A DNA stretch of 64,000 bases from Mycobacterium barrassiae (GCF_025822765.1 NZ_JACKUK010000017.1:1-64000); one strand, 5' to 3'. Positions 10,527 to 17,602 are shown, counted from the stretch's first letter. Numbers and translations are program-made. Notes: a model not told the origin generated them from the sequence alone.

Positions 10527-10542
10527 TGTGAGCGTAGTCACC
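10527..10542. promoter_or_regulatory. CRP-type operator at the acs start
   Basis: TGTGAGCGTAGTCACC matches the CRP consensus TGTGA-N6-TCACA in nine of ten defined positions. It lies four bases upstream of the preferred acs ATG. CRP binding at acs promoters is known for mycobacteria. A site this close to the start would act as a roadblock/repressor for any promoter upstream, or regulate the divergent gene at 10650. Confidence 0.6.
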
Positions 10543-10649
10543 GATGCTGATGATCAGGTCATCAAGTCACAGTGAGCTCCGCGGGCGGCGGATCGGACGC
10601 GCCGAACGTCGTGGCAGACGGGTCCAGCGGTCGGCTAGCGTGTGCTGCC

Positions 10650-11432
10650 GTGACCGCCGCCGACCCGTTGGCCCCACTGGCAGAGCTGCCAGGGGTGGCC
10701 GAAGCGAGCGCGGAAGCCGGCGAGGCGCTGGGGCGCGCGCACCGGCACCGCGCCAATCTCCGCGGGTGGCCGGCGAACGCCGCCGAGGCCGCTCTGCGGA
10801 CGGCGCGGGCGTCCTCGGTTCTCGACGGCGGCGCGCTGCAGTTGTCCGAGGCGGGTCCCGATCCGATCCTCGCCGGTGCCCTGCGGGTATCGGAAGCGCT
10901 CGAGGGTGGCGCGACGTCTCTCGTCGGCGTCTGGCAACGCGCGCCCCTGCAAGCCATCGCGAGGCTGCACGCGTTGGCGGCGGCCGATATCGCCGACGAC
11001 GACCACCTCGGCAGGCCCCGCACCGATCCCGACGTCGGCCGCCGCCTGGAACTACTGGCCGACATCGTGACCGGCGGGACCCGGGTGCCCGCGCCGGTGC
11101 TCGCCGCCGTGGTGCACGGTGAACTCCTGACCCTGGCGCCCTTCGGCAGCGCCGACGGCGTGGTGGCACGGGCCGTCGGGCGGCTGGTGACGATTGCCAG
11201 CGGGCTGGATCCGCACGGTCTCGGCGTGCCGGAGGTGTACTGGATGCGCCAGTCCGGCGACTATCGGGCCGCCGCGCGCGGGTTCTCATCCGGCACGCCC
11301 GACGGACTCACCGCCTGGTTGCTGATGAGTTGCCAAGGGCTGCGGGCCGGGGCGCGAGAGGCGCTCGCCATCGCCGCGGGCAGCGTCGGGGAGGGCGTCC
11401 AGCAAAGTAAAGCGGGCGACGCTCCGAACTAA
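10650..11432 (+). CDS. Rv3662c-like protein with a degenerate Fic fold
   Basis: This 260-residue cytosolic protein is conserved opposite acs in mycobacteria. The stretch ARASSVLDGG resembles the ASS-x-IEG motif of Fic proteins. Further on, HGELLTLAPFGSADGVVAR lines up with the Fic core H-x-x-[LF]-x-x-I-HPF-x-x-GNGR-x-x-R, but the catalytic His is Ala and GNGR is ADGV. The C-terminal part resembles the Fic tail helices. If the alignment is right, it cannot AMPylate by the normal mechanism. I chose the GTG at 10650 from the 256-residue homologue length; the open frame starts at 10572. Confidence 0.7.
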   Translation: MTAADPLAPLAELPGVAEASAEAGEALGRAHRHRANLRGWPANAAEAALRTARASSVLDGGALQLSEAGPDPILAGALRVSEALEGGATSLVGVWQRAPLQAIARLHALAAADIADDDHLGRPRTDPDVGRRLELLADIVTGGTRVPAPVLAAVVHGELLTLAPFGSADGVVARAVGRLVTIASGLDPHGLGVPEVYWMRQSGDYRAAARGFSSGTPDGLTAWLLMSCQGLRAGAREALAIAAGSVGEGVQQSKAGDAPN

Positions 11433-11450
11433 TTCGGCTCGCCGCCCGCT
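11404..11450 (-). terminator. Intrinsic terminator of the Ms1-like RNA
   Basis: On the minus strand, arms at 11450-11443 and 11418-11411 (AGCGGGCG with CGCCCGCT) pair perfectly. An inner CCGAA/TTCGG stem continues the hairpin, and TTTACTTT follows. The structure overlaps the last codons of the convergent Rv3662c-like gene. Confidence 0.75.
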
Positions 11451-11706
11451 AGCACGGACACCGGTTACCATGCGTGCTCCGGTGGGTTGCGTGGGTGGCC
11501 TCGGCGTCTTGTCGATGCGCTTCGACTGCAACCCCACCCAAGGGGCCGTCGTGGCCGTCCGCTATCGCAACTACGCAGGCCCGCAACACTTTTGCCTATT
11601 CCGCGGCATGTGCTCCGCGTGGGTGCCGGGATCCGTGCTGGGGAACCTGATTCGGGAGAGCCGAGCCTTCTCTTCCGGCTCGGTCTTGGCCTAACCAGGC
11701 TTCCGT
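11404..11706 (-). ncRNA. Ms1/MTS2823-type small RNA
   Basis: The 350-base gap between the Rv3662c-like and Rv3661-like genes is where M. tuberculosis encodes MTS2823, and M. smegmatis Ms1, an abundant stationary-phase RNA that binds RNA polymerase core. On the minus strand a promoter ends at 11713, which predicts a start near 11706. A strong hairpin followed by TTTACTTT ends near 11404. The resulting length of about 303 bases agrees with the roughly 300 bases known for Ms1. The identification is by position, orientation, length and signals, not by alignment. Confidence 0.85.
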
Positions 11707-11712
11707 GACTCC

Positions 11713-11741
11713 TTTGTACTCCGTGACCGCGGTCACATCAA
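11713..11741 (-). promoter_or_regulatory. Promoter of the Ms1-like RNA
   Basis: Read on the minus strand, TTGATG (11741-11736) and TACAAA (11718-11713) are separated by exactly 17 bases. The start predicted seven bases downstream fits the expected RNA length. The spacer is filled by the palindrome listed separately. Confidence 0.65.
11722..11737. promoter_or_regulatory. CRP-like palindrome inside the Ms1-like promoter spacer
   Basis: The site reads CGTGACCGCGGTCACA: a perfect 14-bp palindrome (11723-11736) with the GTGA-N6-TCAC core of mycobacterial CRP operators. Because it lies between -35 and -10, a bound protein should block RNA polymerase. Binding by CRP or its paralogue Cmr is inferred from the motif. 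Confidence 0.6.
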
Positions 11742-11782
11742 GGGGCAAATTCCGCGTGACTCCAGATCGTTACGCGTACGAC

Positions 11783-12640
11783 TCAGAAGGCGAACCGACG
11801 TAACAGCGAGTAGGTCAACGCGCCGGCGGCGAGCGCGCTCACACCGACCGCTGCCGTCGTTGCCATCGCCGCCCCGGACGGCGCCGGGATGCGATCACGC
11901 AGCGACACCGGCCGCGAGAACGTCAGTACCGGCCAGCCGCGCGCCGCGGCTTCTTTGCGCAACGCACGATCCGGGTTTACCACGGTTGGATGCCCAACCA
12001 TCTCGAGCATGGGTATATCGGTGATCGAATCGGAGTACGCATAGCAGTGCTCGAGCGCGTATCGCTCACGGGCGGCGAGTTCGCGGATGGCCTCCGCCTT
12101 GCCCTCCCCGAAGCAGTAGAAGGCGATCTCTCCGGTGTACTTGCCGTCCTCGACGACCATCCGGGTGGCCATCGCGTGAGTGGCTCCGAGCGCACGGGCG
12201 ATCGGCGCGACAATCTCCTCGCCAGATGCGGAAACCACGACCACGTCGCGGCCACACAGCTTGTGATCGGCGATGAGTTCGGCGGCCTCTGCGAAGACCA
12301 GTGGGTTGACGATGTCGTGCAGTGTCTCGCCGACGATCGACTTCACCTGTTCGACGTCCCACCCGGTGCACATGTTGGTCAGGTACGAGCGCATCCGGTC
12401 CATCTGGTCGTGATCAGCGCCCGACATGAGGAACAGGAATTGCGCATAGGCGGACTTCAAAACCGTCCGCCGATTGATTAGCCCTTGATCGAAGAAAGGT
12501 TTGCTGAAAGCCAATGTGCTCGATTTGGCGATGACCGTTTTATCAAGATCAAAGAAGGCTGCGGTGCGGACCGGGCCAGGGGGCGAAGCCATTGTTTGCC
12601 GAACACTGGATTCTTCTGCCCCGGGGTGCGGTGCGTCCAC
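11783..12640 (-). CDS. HAD-IB family hydrolase, SerB-like phosphatase (Rv3661-like)
   Basis: The 285-residue protein has the HAD nucleophile motif FFDLDKT (Asp31, Asp33), VVVSASG (motif II), a lysine in FGEGKA and the YSDSITDIPML acid motif. This is the layout of HAD-IB phosphoserine phosphatase-like enzymes. The C-terminus carries a short hydrophobic segment (ATTAAVGVSALAAGALTYSLL) before RRFAF. The GTG at 12640 gives the length of Rv3661 (287); the open frame upstream shows no similarity. The substrate is unknown. It diverges from the 6C RNA and the ssd-tad cluster. Confidence 0.85.
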   Translation of the reverse strand: MDAPHPGAEESSVRQTMASPPGPVRTAAFFDLDKTVIAKSSTLAFSKPFFDQGLINRRTVLKSAYAQFLFLMSGADHDQMDRMRSYLTNMCTGWDVEQVKSIVGETLHDIVNPLVFAEAAELIADHKLCGRDVVVVSASGEEIVAPIARALGATHAMATRMVVEDGKYTGEIAFYCFGEGKAEAIRELAARERYALEHCYAYSDSITDIPMLEMVGHPTVVNPDRALRKEAAARGWPVLTFSRPVSLRDRIPAPSGAAMATTAAVGVSALAAGALTYSLLRRFAF

Positions 12641-12762
12641 GACACCAGCATAGGGGCGCCGGTCCGACGCGAGGCGGGAGAGTCTACGAAATGACAGTGG
12701 CCGACAGGTGTCGGTGACTGCATTTTTCCTGCTCCAGCGGTGCTTTGCATCACACGCAAGAC

Positions 12763-12793
12763 TTGCGCCCATCCATGGCCGCGTGTGTATAGT
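12763..12793 (+). promoter_or_regulatory. Candidate promoter of the 6C RNA
   Basis: TATAGT at 12788-12793 is a good -10. The best -35 upstream is TTGCGC at 12763-12768 with a 19-base spacer, so the -10 carries most of the signal. Transcription is predicted to start near 12800. Confidence 0.45.
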
Positions 12794-12799
12794 GAGTGT

Positions 12800-12897
12800 C
12801 ACTCGGCGTACGCCGGGTGTGCATCAGCCCGACCCCCCGGGGCTGATACACGACGACCTCCGCCTCCTCCCCCCCCCTGGCGGGGGTCGTCCCTTTT
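12800..12897 (+). ncRNA. 6C RNA (B11-type small RNA)
   Basis: Two hairpins follow the predicted start, and each shows a long C run in its loop. The first pairs 12823-12830 with 12840-12847 around a C6 loop, with an outer GTGT/ACAC stem. The second pairs 12853-12864 with 12879-12890 around a loop holding nine Cs, then TTTTC. Paired C-rich loops are the defining trait of the actinobacterial 6C RNA motif. In M. tuberculosis the 93-base B11 lies in the same place, between Rv3660c and Rv3661, in the same relative orientation. These C-rich loops are proposed to pair with G-rich ribosome binding sites. Confidence 0.88.
12853..12897 (+). terminator. Terminator hairpin of the 6C RNA
   Basis: A 12-bp stem (one G-T pair) is followed by CCCTTTTCTC. 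It forms the 3' hairpin of the 6C RNA and separates that transcript from ssd, whose ATG lies 217 bases downstream. Confidence 0.7.
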
Positions 12898-13113
12898 CTC
12901 GGGTCATTCTTCGTCTCTCGGATAAGCGCTTCCTTGCGGCCATCGCCGGACCCCTGCGACTGCGATTCGTCATTCGGATAGGTGATCGCTGCTGCAGTAG
13001 TTGCGGAATGTGATTTTCGCGATGCGTTGCCGGTCCATCCCCACATTCACGTTCATCCACAGAGCGCGCGCCGACGATGGCGCGGTGTCGGCGCGACACC
13101 GCATGGTTGGCGC

Positions 13114-14187
13114 ATGGGAGCCACCGCCGGAATTCTCGCCCTGATCGGCGACGCCGATCTGCGTGAGGATGTCGATCGCATCACCGCCGCCGCCGGCGTC
13201 CAGGTGGTGCATGCCAGCGAGCCGTCCGGTCGCAATGTGTGGACGGGGGCGGTCGCCATACTGCTCGACCGCGATGCGGCCCACCGCTGTGCACGCAGAG
13301 CCTTGCCGCGGCGGAGCCGGGTCATCCTGCTGGCTGCGGCGCAGCCCGGCCCCGCCGAATTCCAGGCGGCCATCGCGATCGGCGCACAACACGTCCTGGT
13401 CCTGCCTGCCCAGGAAGCCGAGTTGATGGCGGAGTTGTCGGAGGCGGCCGAAGCCGTTTCGACCGCCGGTCCCCGCGGCGCGGTGGTCGCGGCTCTCGCC
13501 GGACGGGGCGGTGCGGGTGCTTCGGTGTTCGCGACGGCGCTGGCCCAAACGGCTTCGCAGACGACTGATGCCTTGCTCATCGACGCCGACCCGTGGAGCG
13601 GCGGTATCGACCTGCTTCTGGGTATCGAGGCCGACCCGGGGGTGCGCTGGCACGATCTCGCACTGCAGGGCGGCCGGTTGCACTACACCGCGCTGCGCGA
13701 CTCACTGCCGCGACACCACGGCGTCTCTGTCCTCTCGGGCGGCCGCGGCGACGTCGAAATCGACGCAGCACCGTTGGGTGCCGTCATCGACGCCGGCAGT
13801 CGCGGCGGCGCCACGGTGGTCTGCGACGTGCCGAGGCGTGCGACCGCGGCCACCGAGACCGCACTCGAATCGGCCGATCTCGTCGTCGTCATCACGCCCG
13901 CCGACGTGCGCTCCTGCGCGGCGACCGAGAGGGTCGCGCGTTGGGTGTCGACCGTCAATCCGAACGTGGGCGTCGTCGTGCGCGGGCCGGCACCGGGTGG
14001 GTTGAGGTCGCGCGACGTGGCAGCGATCGTGGGGCTTCCGCTGCTTGCCGCGATGCGACCGCAGCCCGGTATCGCGGCGATGCTCGAGCGCGGCGGTCTG
14101 CGGCTGCCGCGCAGGTCTCCACTCGGAGCCGCCGCGCGCCGGGTGATGGCAGTTCTGCAGCAGCATCCGGCGACGAGCGTCGCATGA
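13114..14187 (+). CDS. ssd: Septum-site-determining protein Ssd, CpaE/MinD-like ATPase homologue
   Basis: This 357-residue protein has an N-terminal receiver-like region without an obvious phosphorylation site and a C-terminal SIMIBI P-loop fold. The Walker A is deviant: GRGGAGAS replaces KGGxGKS, so the signature lysines are absent. LLIDADPWSGGIDLLLG and the VVITPADV segment match the CpaE/Ssd family. M. tuberculosis Ssd (Rv3660c) affects septation and dormancy genes. The CpaE family places Tad pilus machines, which fits the tad genes behind it. The ATG at 13114 gives the family length of about 350. Its stop overlaps tadA by four bases. Confidence 0.88.
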   Translation: MGATAGILALIGDADLREDVDRITAAAGVQVVHASEPSGRNVWTGAVAILLDRDAAHRCARRALPRRSRVILLAAAQPGPAEFQAAIAIGAQHVLVLPAQEAELMAELSEAAEAVSTAGPRGAVVAALAGRGGAGASVFATALAQTASQTTDALLIDADPWSGGIDLLLGIEADPGVRWHDLALQGGRLHYTALRDSLPRHHGVSVLSGGRGDVEIDAAPLGAVIDAGSRGGATVVCDVPRRATAATETALESADLVVVITPADVRSCAATERVARWVSTVNPNVGVVVRGPAPGGLRSRDVAAIVGLPLLAAMRPQPGIAAMLERGGLRLPRRSPLGAAARRVMAVLQQHPATSVA

Positions 14188-15350
14188 GCGCATCGCTGAT
14201 CGACCGCGTCCGCGAGCGGTTGGCTGCCGAGTCGGCGCCGCTCCGGCCGTCGGCGGTCGCCGCGGCGATCCGCGCGGAATCCGGCGGGGTGTTGGGGGAC
14301 GCCGAGGTCCTCACCGGCCTGCGGGTGTTGCAGACCGAACTCACCGGCGCCGGAGTCCTCGACCCGTTGCTGCGCGCGGAGGGGACCACCGACGTTCTGG
14401 TCACCGCTCCCGACGCGGTGTGGGTCGACGACGGCAGCGGGCTGCGCCGGACACCGATCCGGTTCGCCGACGACGATGCCGTCCGGCGGTTGGCCCAACG
14501 GCTGGCGCTGGCGGCCGGGCGCCGGCTGGACGAGGCGCAACCCTGGGTCGACGGGCAGCTGACCGGACTGGCGAGTGGGCAGTGCACCGTCCGGCTCCAC
14601 GCCGTGTTGCCTCCGATCGCCCCCGCCGGCACGTGTCTGTCGCTGCGGGTGCTGCGCCCTGCCACCCAGGACCTCGCCGCCCTGATCCAGACGGGCACCA
14701 TCGACGCGTCGGCCGCTGCGCTGCTCGACGACATCATCGCCGCGCGTCTTGCCTTCCTGATTTCTGGCGGCACCGGCGCCGGTAAGACGACCTTGCTGGC
14801 CGCGGTCCTCGGTGCGGTTCCGCCGCACGAACGCATCGTCTGCGTGGAGGACGCCGCCGAACTGGAACCGGCACACCCGCATCTGGTGAAACTCGTCGCG
14901 CGGTGCGCCAACGTCGAAGGCGTCGGGGAAGTGACCGTCCGGGACCTGGTCAGGCAGGCGCTGCGGATGCGACCGGACCGGATCGTGGTCGGTGAGGTCC
15001 GCGGCGCCGAGGTGGTCGATCTGCTCGCTGCGCTCAACACCGGGCACGACGGCGGGGCGGGGACCGTGCACGCCAACAACCCGGCGGAGGTGCCGGCCCG
15101 GCTCGAGGCCCTCGCTGCGGTCGGCGGGCTGGACCGCGGTGCGCTGCACAGTCAGCTCGCTGCCGCGGTGCAGGTACTCGTGCACGTCACCCGCGACGGC
15201 GTCGGCGCGCGCCGGCTCAGCGAGATTGCGGTCCTTCGCCCGGCCGCGGACGGTCGTGTCCGCGCCGAGACCGCCTGGCGCATCGGTAGCGGATTCGATC
15301 GCGGCGCCGAACATCTCCGCAGCCTCGTGCATGAGCGGCGACCGACATGA
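14184..15350 (+). CDS. tadA: Tad-type secretion ATPase TadA/CpaF-like
   Basis: The 388-residue protein is the hexameric ATPase expected to drive assembly of Flp-type pili. It shows the Walker A SGGTGAGKTT, the Asp box around RIVCVEDAAELE, a Walker B-like RPDRIVVGEVRGAE and the His box GHDGGAGTVHANNP. It acts at the cytosolic face of the membrane with TadB and TadC. It overlaps ssd upstream and tadB downstream by four bases each. The corresponding M. tuberculosis gene is Rv3659c. Confidence 0.93.
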   Translation: MSASLIDRVRERLAAESAPLRPSAVAAAIRAESGGVLGDAEVLTGLRVLQTELTGAGVLDPLLRAEGTTDVLVTAPDAVWVDDGSGLRRTPIRFADDDAVRRLAQRLALAAGRRLDEAQPWVDGQLTGLASGQCTVRLHAVLPPIAPAGTCLSLRVLRPATQDLAALIQTGTIDASAAALLDDIIAARLAFLISGGTGAGKTTLLAAVLGAVPPHERIVCVEDAAELEPAHPHLVKLVARCANVEGVGEVTVRDLVRQALRMRPDRIVVGEVRGAEVVDLLAALNTGHDGGAGTVHANNPAEVPARLEALAAVGGLDRGALHSQLAAAVQVLVHVTRDGVGARRLSEIAVLRPAADGRVRAETAWRIGSGFDRGAEHLRSLVHERRPT

Positions 15351-16144
15351 CGGGTGCGGCTATGGCACTGGCTCTCGCGCTGCTGGCGGCGCCGCGCCCA
15401 TCCCGACACCGGCTGCGTGCGCGTGGACCCGTCCCGTCGAGACGGCGCGTCACCGCACGACGCGCGGCAGTGGTTCCTGCAGGCGTCCTGGTGGCGCTCC
15501 TGTTGGCATCCTTCACGTCTGCCGGGGTCGTCGTCGCCGCGGCGATCGTCGGCGGGACAGTCGAGATCCGTCGACGCGGTCGGCAGCGGCGCCGCGCCCG
15601 CGCAGCCGAAGCGGCCGCGCTGCAGGCGGCGCTGGACATCCTCGTCGGGGAGTTGCGCGTCGGGGCCCACCCCGTCGCGGCATTCGCGGTCGCCGCCGCC
15701 GACGTCGACGGTTTGGTCGCTACTGGGTTGCGGACCATCGGGGCACGGGCGCGATTGGGTGCCGACGTCGCGGCGGGCATGCGCAGCGTGGCGCGCTGCT
15801 CGTTGTTGCCCGGGCAGTGGGAGAGGCTCGCGGCAGGCTGGCAGCTCGCGCAGAACCACGGCCTCGCCATCGGAACTCTGATGCAAACCGCGCAGCGGGA
15901 CCTCGTGGAGCGGGAACGATTCTCAGCCCGCGTCGACGCGGGGATGGCCGGAGCGCGTGCCACCGCCGCGGTGCTGGCGGGGCTTCCCGTCGTCGGCGTC
16001 GGACTCGGCCAGCTGATCGGTGCCGATCCGCTGAGCTTCCTGCTCTCCGAGGGTTTCGGTGGATGGTTGTTGATCATCGGGGTGTCACTCGCCTGTGCCG
16101 GCCTGCTGTGGTGCGACCGGATCACCAGTCAGGTGCTGAGATGA
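15347..16144 (+). CDS. tadB: TadB-like inner-membrane platform protein (T2SSF domain)
   Basis: This 265-residue protein has two hydrophobic segments near residues 35-60 and two near the C-terminus (LAGLPVVGVGLGQLIG and GGWLLIIGVSLACAGLLW), with a soluble T2SSF-like helical region between (DILVGELRVGAHPVAAFAVA). That is the topology of the TadB/TadC platform proteins. The start overlaps tadA and the stop overlaps tadC, four bases each. M. tuberculosis counterpart: Rv3658c. Confidence 0.85.
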   Translation: MTGAAMALALALLAAPRPSRHRLRARGPVPSRRRVTARRAAVVPAGVLVALLLASFTSAGVVVAAAIVGGTVEIRRRGRQRRRARAAEAAALQAALDILVGELRVGAHPVAAFAVAAADVDGLVATGLRTIGARARLGADVAAGMRSVARCSLLPGQWERLAAGWQLAQNHGLAIGTLMQTAQRDLVERERFSARVDAGMAGARATAAVLAGLPVVGVGLGQLIGADPLSFLLSEGFGGWLLIIGVSLACAGLLWCDRITSQVLR

Positions 16145-16719
16145 TCTGCGCCGCAGTGCTGTTGGCCGCCGCGGTGCTGCTCGGTCCGGCCGGGTCCCGA
16201 GCGCGCGTGCGTACGTGGACCGGTCTCGGGGTGCGGACGTCGAGGCGTCCGGCGGTCCCTGCGGCCGATCCGCTCGCCACAGCGTCGGCCCTCGAGGTGT
16301 TGGCCGCATGCCTGCGCTCGGGAATGGCGGTATCGACAGCCGCGGCGGCGACGGTGCCGTCCGCGCCACCACACCTGGCCGGGATCTTGACTAGGGCGTC
16401 CGACCTACTCGCACTGGGCGCCGATCCGGCAACGGCGTGGACGGATCCGGCCCAGGCCACGGATGAGCACGCCAAAGCGCTGCTGCGACTGGCTCGTCGC
16501 TCGGCGTCCTCAGGCGCCGCTCTGGCCCAGGGGGTGTCCGAGTTGGCCTGCCAGGCTCGCGCCGACGCCGCAGACACCGCCCGCGCCGCGGCCGAACGGG
16601 CGGGCGTCTTGATCGCGGGGCCGCTGGGGCTGTGCTACCTGCCCGCATTTGTGTGCCTCGGCATCGTGCCCGTCATCGCCGGGCTGGCCACCGATGTGCT
16701 GCGTACCGGTGTGTTGTGA
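16141..16719 (+). CDS. tadC: TadC-like membrane protein (T2SSF domain)
   Basis: This 192-residue protein contains the T2SSF-type signature LEVLAACLRSGMAVSTAAAA and a C-terminal pair of hydrophobic stretches (GPLGLCYLPAFVCLGIVPVI). It should dimerise with TadB to form the platform that transmits TadA strokes to pilin. It starts at the ATG at 16141 inside the tadB stop. It is shorter than gamma-proteobacterial TadC, as is usual in actinobacteria. Rv3657c is the counterpart. Confidence 0.82.
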   Translation: MICAAVLLAAAVLLGPAGSRARVRTWTGLGVRTSRRPAVPAADPLATASALEVLAACLRSGMAVSTAAAATVPSAPPHLAGILTRASDLLALGADPATAWTDPAQATDEHAKALLRLARRSASSGAALAQGVSELACQARADAADTARAAAERAGVLIAGPLGLCYLPAFVCLGIVPVIAGLATDVLRTGVL

Positions 16720-16741
16720 AAAGTGATGGGGAGGAAATCGA

Positions 16742-16945
16742 TTGATAAGCAACTGGATTCGCGCAACACAGGCGAAACTGAGTCTGTTGATCGTGGACGA
16801 GAGGGGTATGTCCACGGTCGAATACGCCATCGGCACCATCGCCGCGGCGGCGTTCGGCGCCATCCTTTACACGGTGGTGACGGGCGACTCGATCGTCAGC
16901 GCATTGACCAACATCATCAACCGCGCACTCAACACCAACGTCTAG
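16742..16945 (+). CDS. Flp-like pilin subunit, DUF4244 (Rv3656c-like)
   Basis: The 67-residue peptide has a short basic leader, then ERGMSTVEYAIGTIAAAAFGAILYTVV. This is a class III/Flp leader with a Gly before the cleavage site, Glu at +5 of the mature end and a single hydrophobic assembly helix. It is the likely main pilin of the cluster. I chose the TTG at 16742 because GGGGAGG lies a few bases upstream; an ATG at 16808 would remove the leader. The prepilin peptidase is not encoded nearby and must lie elsewhere. Confidence 0.85.
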   Translation: MISNWIRATQAKLSLLIVDERGMSTVEYAIGTIAAAAFGAILYTVVTGDSIVSALTNIINRALNTNV

Positions 16946-17271
16946 GCGGCGAGGGCGGCGGTGCGACGGTCGAGGCGGCGATCGGCATCGCGGGCCTGGT
17001 CGTCGTGCTGCTGGTGTGCGTGTCGAGCCTCACCGCGGTATCGATGCACATCCGATGTGTCGACGCGGCCAGGGAGGCGGCACGTTTGGCGGCGCGAGGC
17101 GACGACGGATCGCCCGCCGCCCGCGCCATCGCGCCGGAAGGAGCGGCGATACAACTGCGCCGCGACGGTGAACACGTCGTCGTCACCGTCTCGGCGCGGT
17201 CGGCGTTCCTCCCGGGCATCACCGTCGCGGGGCGCGCTGTCGCCGCCATGGAGCCGGGTCAGGACGGATGA
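16945..17271 (+). CDS. TadE-like minor pseudopilin (Rv3655c-like); start codon unclear
   Basis: About 100 residues are coded in the frame ending at 17271. The stretch GGGATVEAAIGIAGLVVVLLVCV is the expected leader/cleavage/TM region, followed by CVDAAREAARLAARGD typical of TadE-like proteins. No ATG, GTG or TTG exists in this frame near that point. The frame is open back to a GTG at 16723, but upstream it only shadows the pilin gene. I therefore gave the first codon after the pilin stop region as the left limit. A non-canonical start, a frameshift from the pilin gene, or a sequence error are all possible. Confidence 0.65.
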   Translation, partial: GGEGGGATVEAAIGIAGLVVVLLVCVSSLTAVSMHIRCVDAAREAARLAARGDDGSPAARAIAPEGAAIQLRRDGEHVVVTVSARSAFLPGITVAGRAVAAMEPGQDG

Positions 17272-17602
17272 CGGCGCAGCGACCCTCGTCGCCGTCGCGA
17301 TGATGGCCGTGCTCATGGCGATCACCGTTGCGTGCGTGTACCTCGGCGCGGCGGTGACGGCGCGGCACCGCGCCCAAGCCGCGGCCGATCTCGCCGCGCT
17401 GGCCGCAGCCGGACGGCTCGCGCAGGGTGAGGGCGCGGCATGTGGACACGCCGTCGAGCTGGCCGAGGCGATGGGCACCAGGGTCGTCGATTGCACCGTG
17501 ACGGGACTCGATGCCGTTGTCGCCGTTGAGGTCGCCGTGGCGCTGGGCCGGTTGGGCATCGGAACGGCGCGAGCCGTCGCACGCGCCGGGCCGGTCGAAT
17601 GA
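17168..17602 (+). CDS. TadE/TadG-like pseudopilin (Rv3654c-like); start uncertain
   Basis: The recognisable part begins near 17262 with DDGAATLVAVAMMAVLMAITVA, a pseudopilin/TadG-type N-terminal helix. RHRAQAAADLAALAAAGRLAQGEG follows, typical of the Rv3654c family (secretion/TadE-like). As in the preceding gene, no normal start codon lies close to the conserved N-terminus. The nearest in-frame one is the GTG at 17168, which would add about 30 basic residues inside the TadE frame. The gene closes the tad cluster and converges on the PAS-like gene, with five bases between stops. Confidence 0.7.
   Translation: MNTSSSPSRRGRRSSRASPSRGALSPPWSRVRTDDGAATLVAVAMMAVLMAITVACVYLGAAVTARHRAQAAADLAALAAAGRLAQGEGAACGHAVELAEAMGTRVVDCTVTGLDAVVAVEVAVALGRLGIGTARAVARAGPVE

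Noticed and set aside
11470-11694. Open frames of about 74 codons on the plus strand between the pseudo-Fic and HAD genes
   Set aside because: They lie antisense to the Ms1-like RNA, have no similarity or ribosome binding site, and the region has clear RNA-gene signals.
12830-12880. Long C runs taken at first as low-complexity or sequencing error
   Set aside because: Both runs sit exactly in hairpin loops, as defined for 6C RNA.
12708-13013. Plus-strand open frame across the 6C RNA
   Set aside because: It would translate the C-rich hairpins (PPP runs). The signals support a non-coding RNA with a terminator in the middle of this frame.
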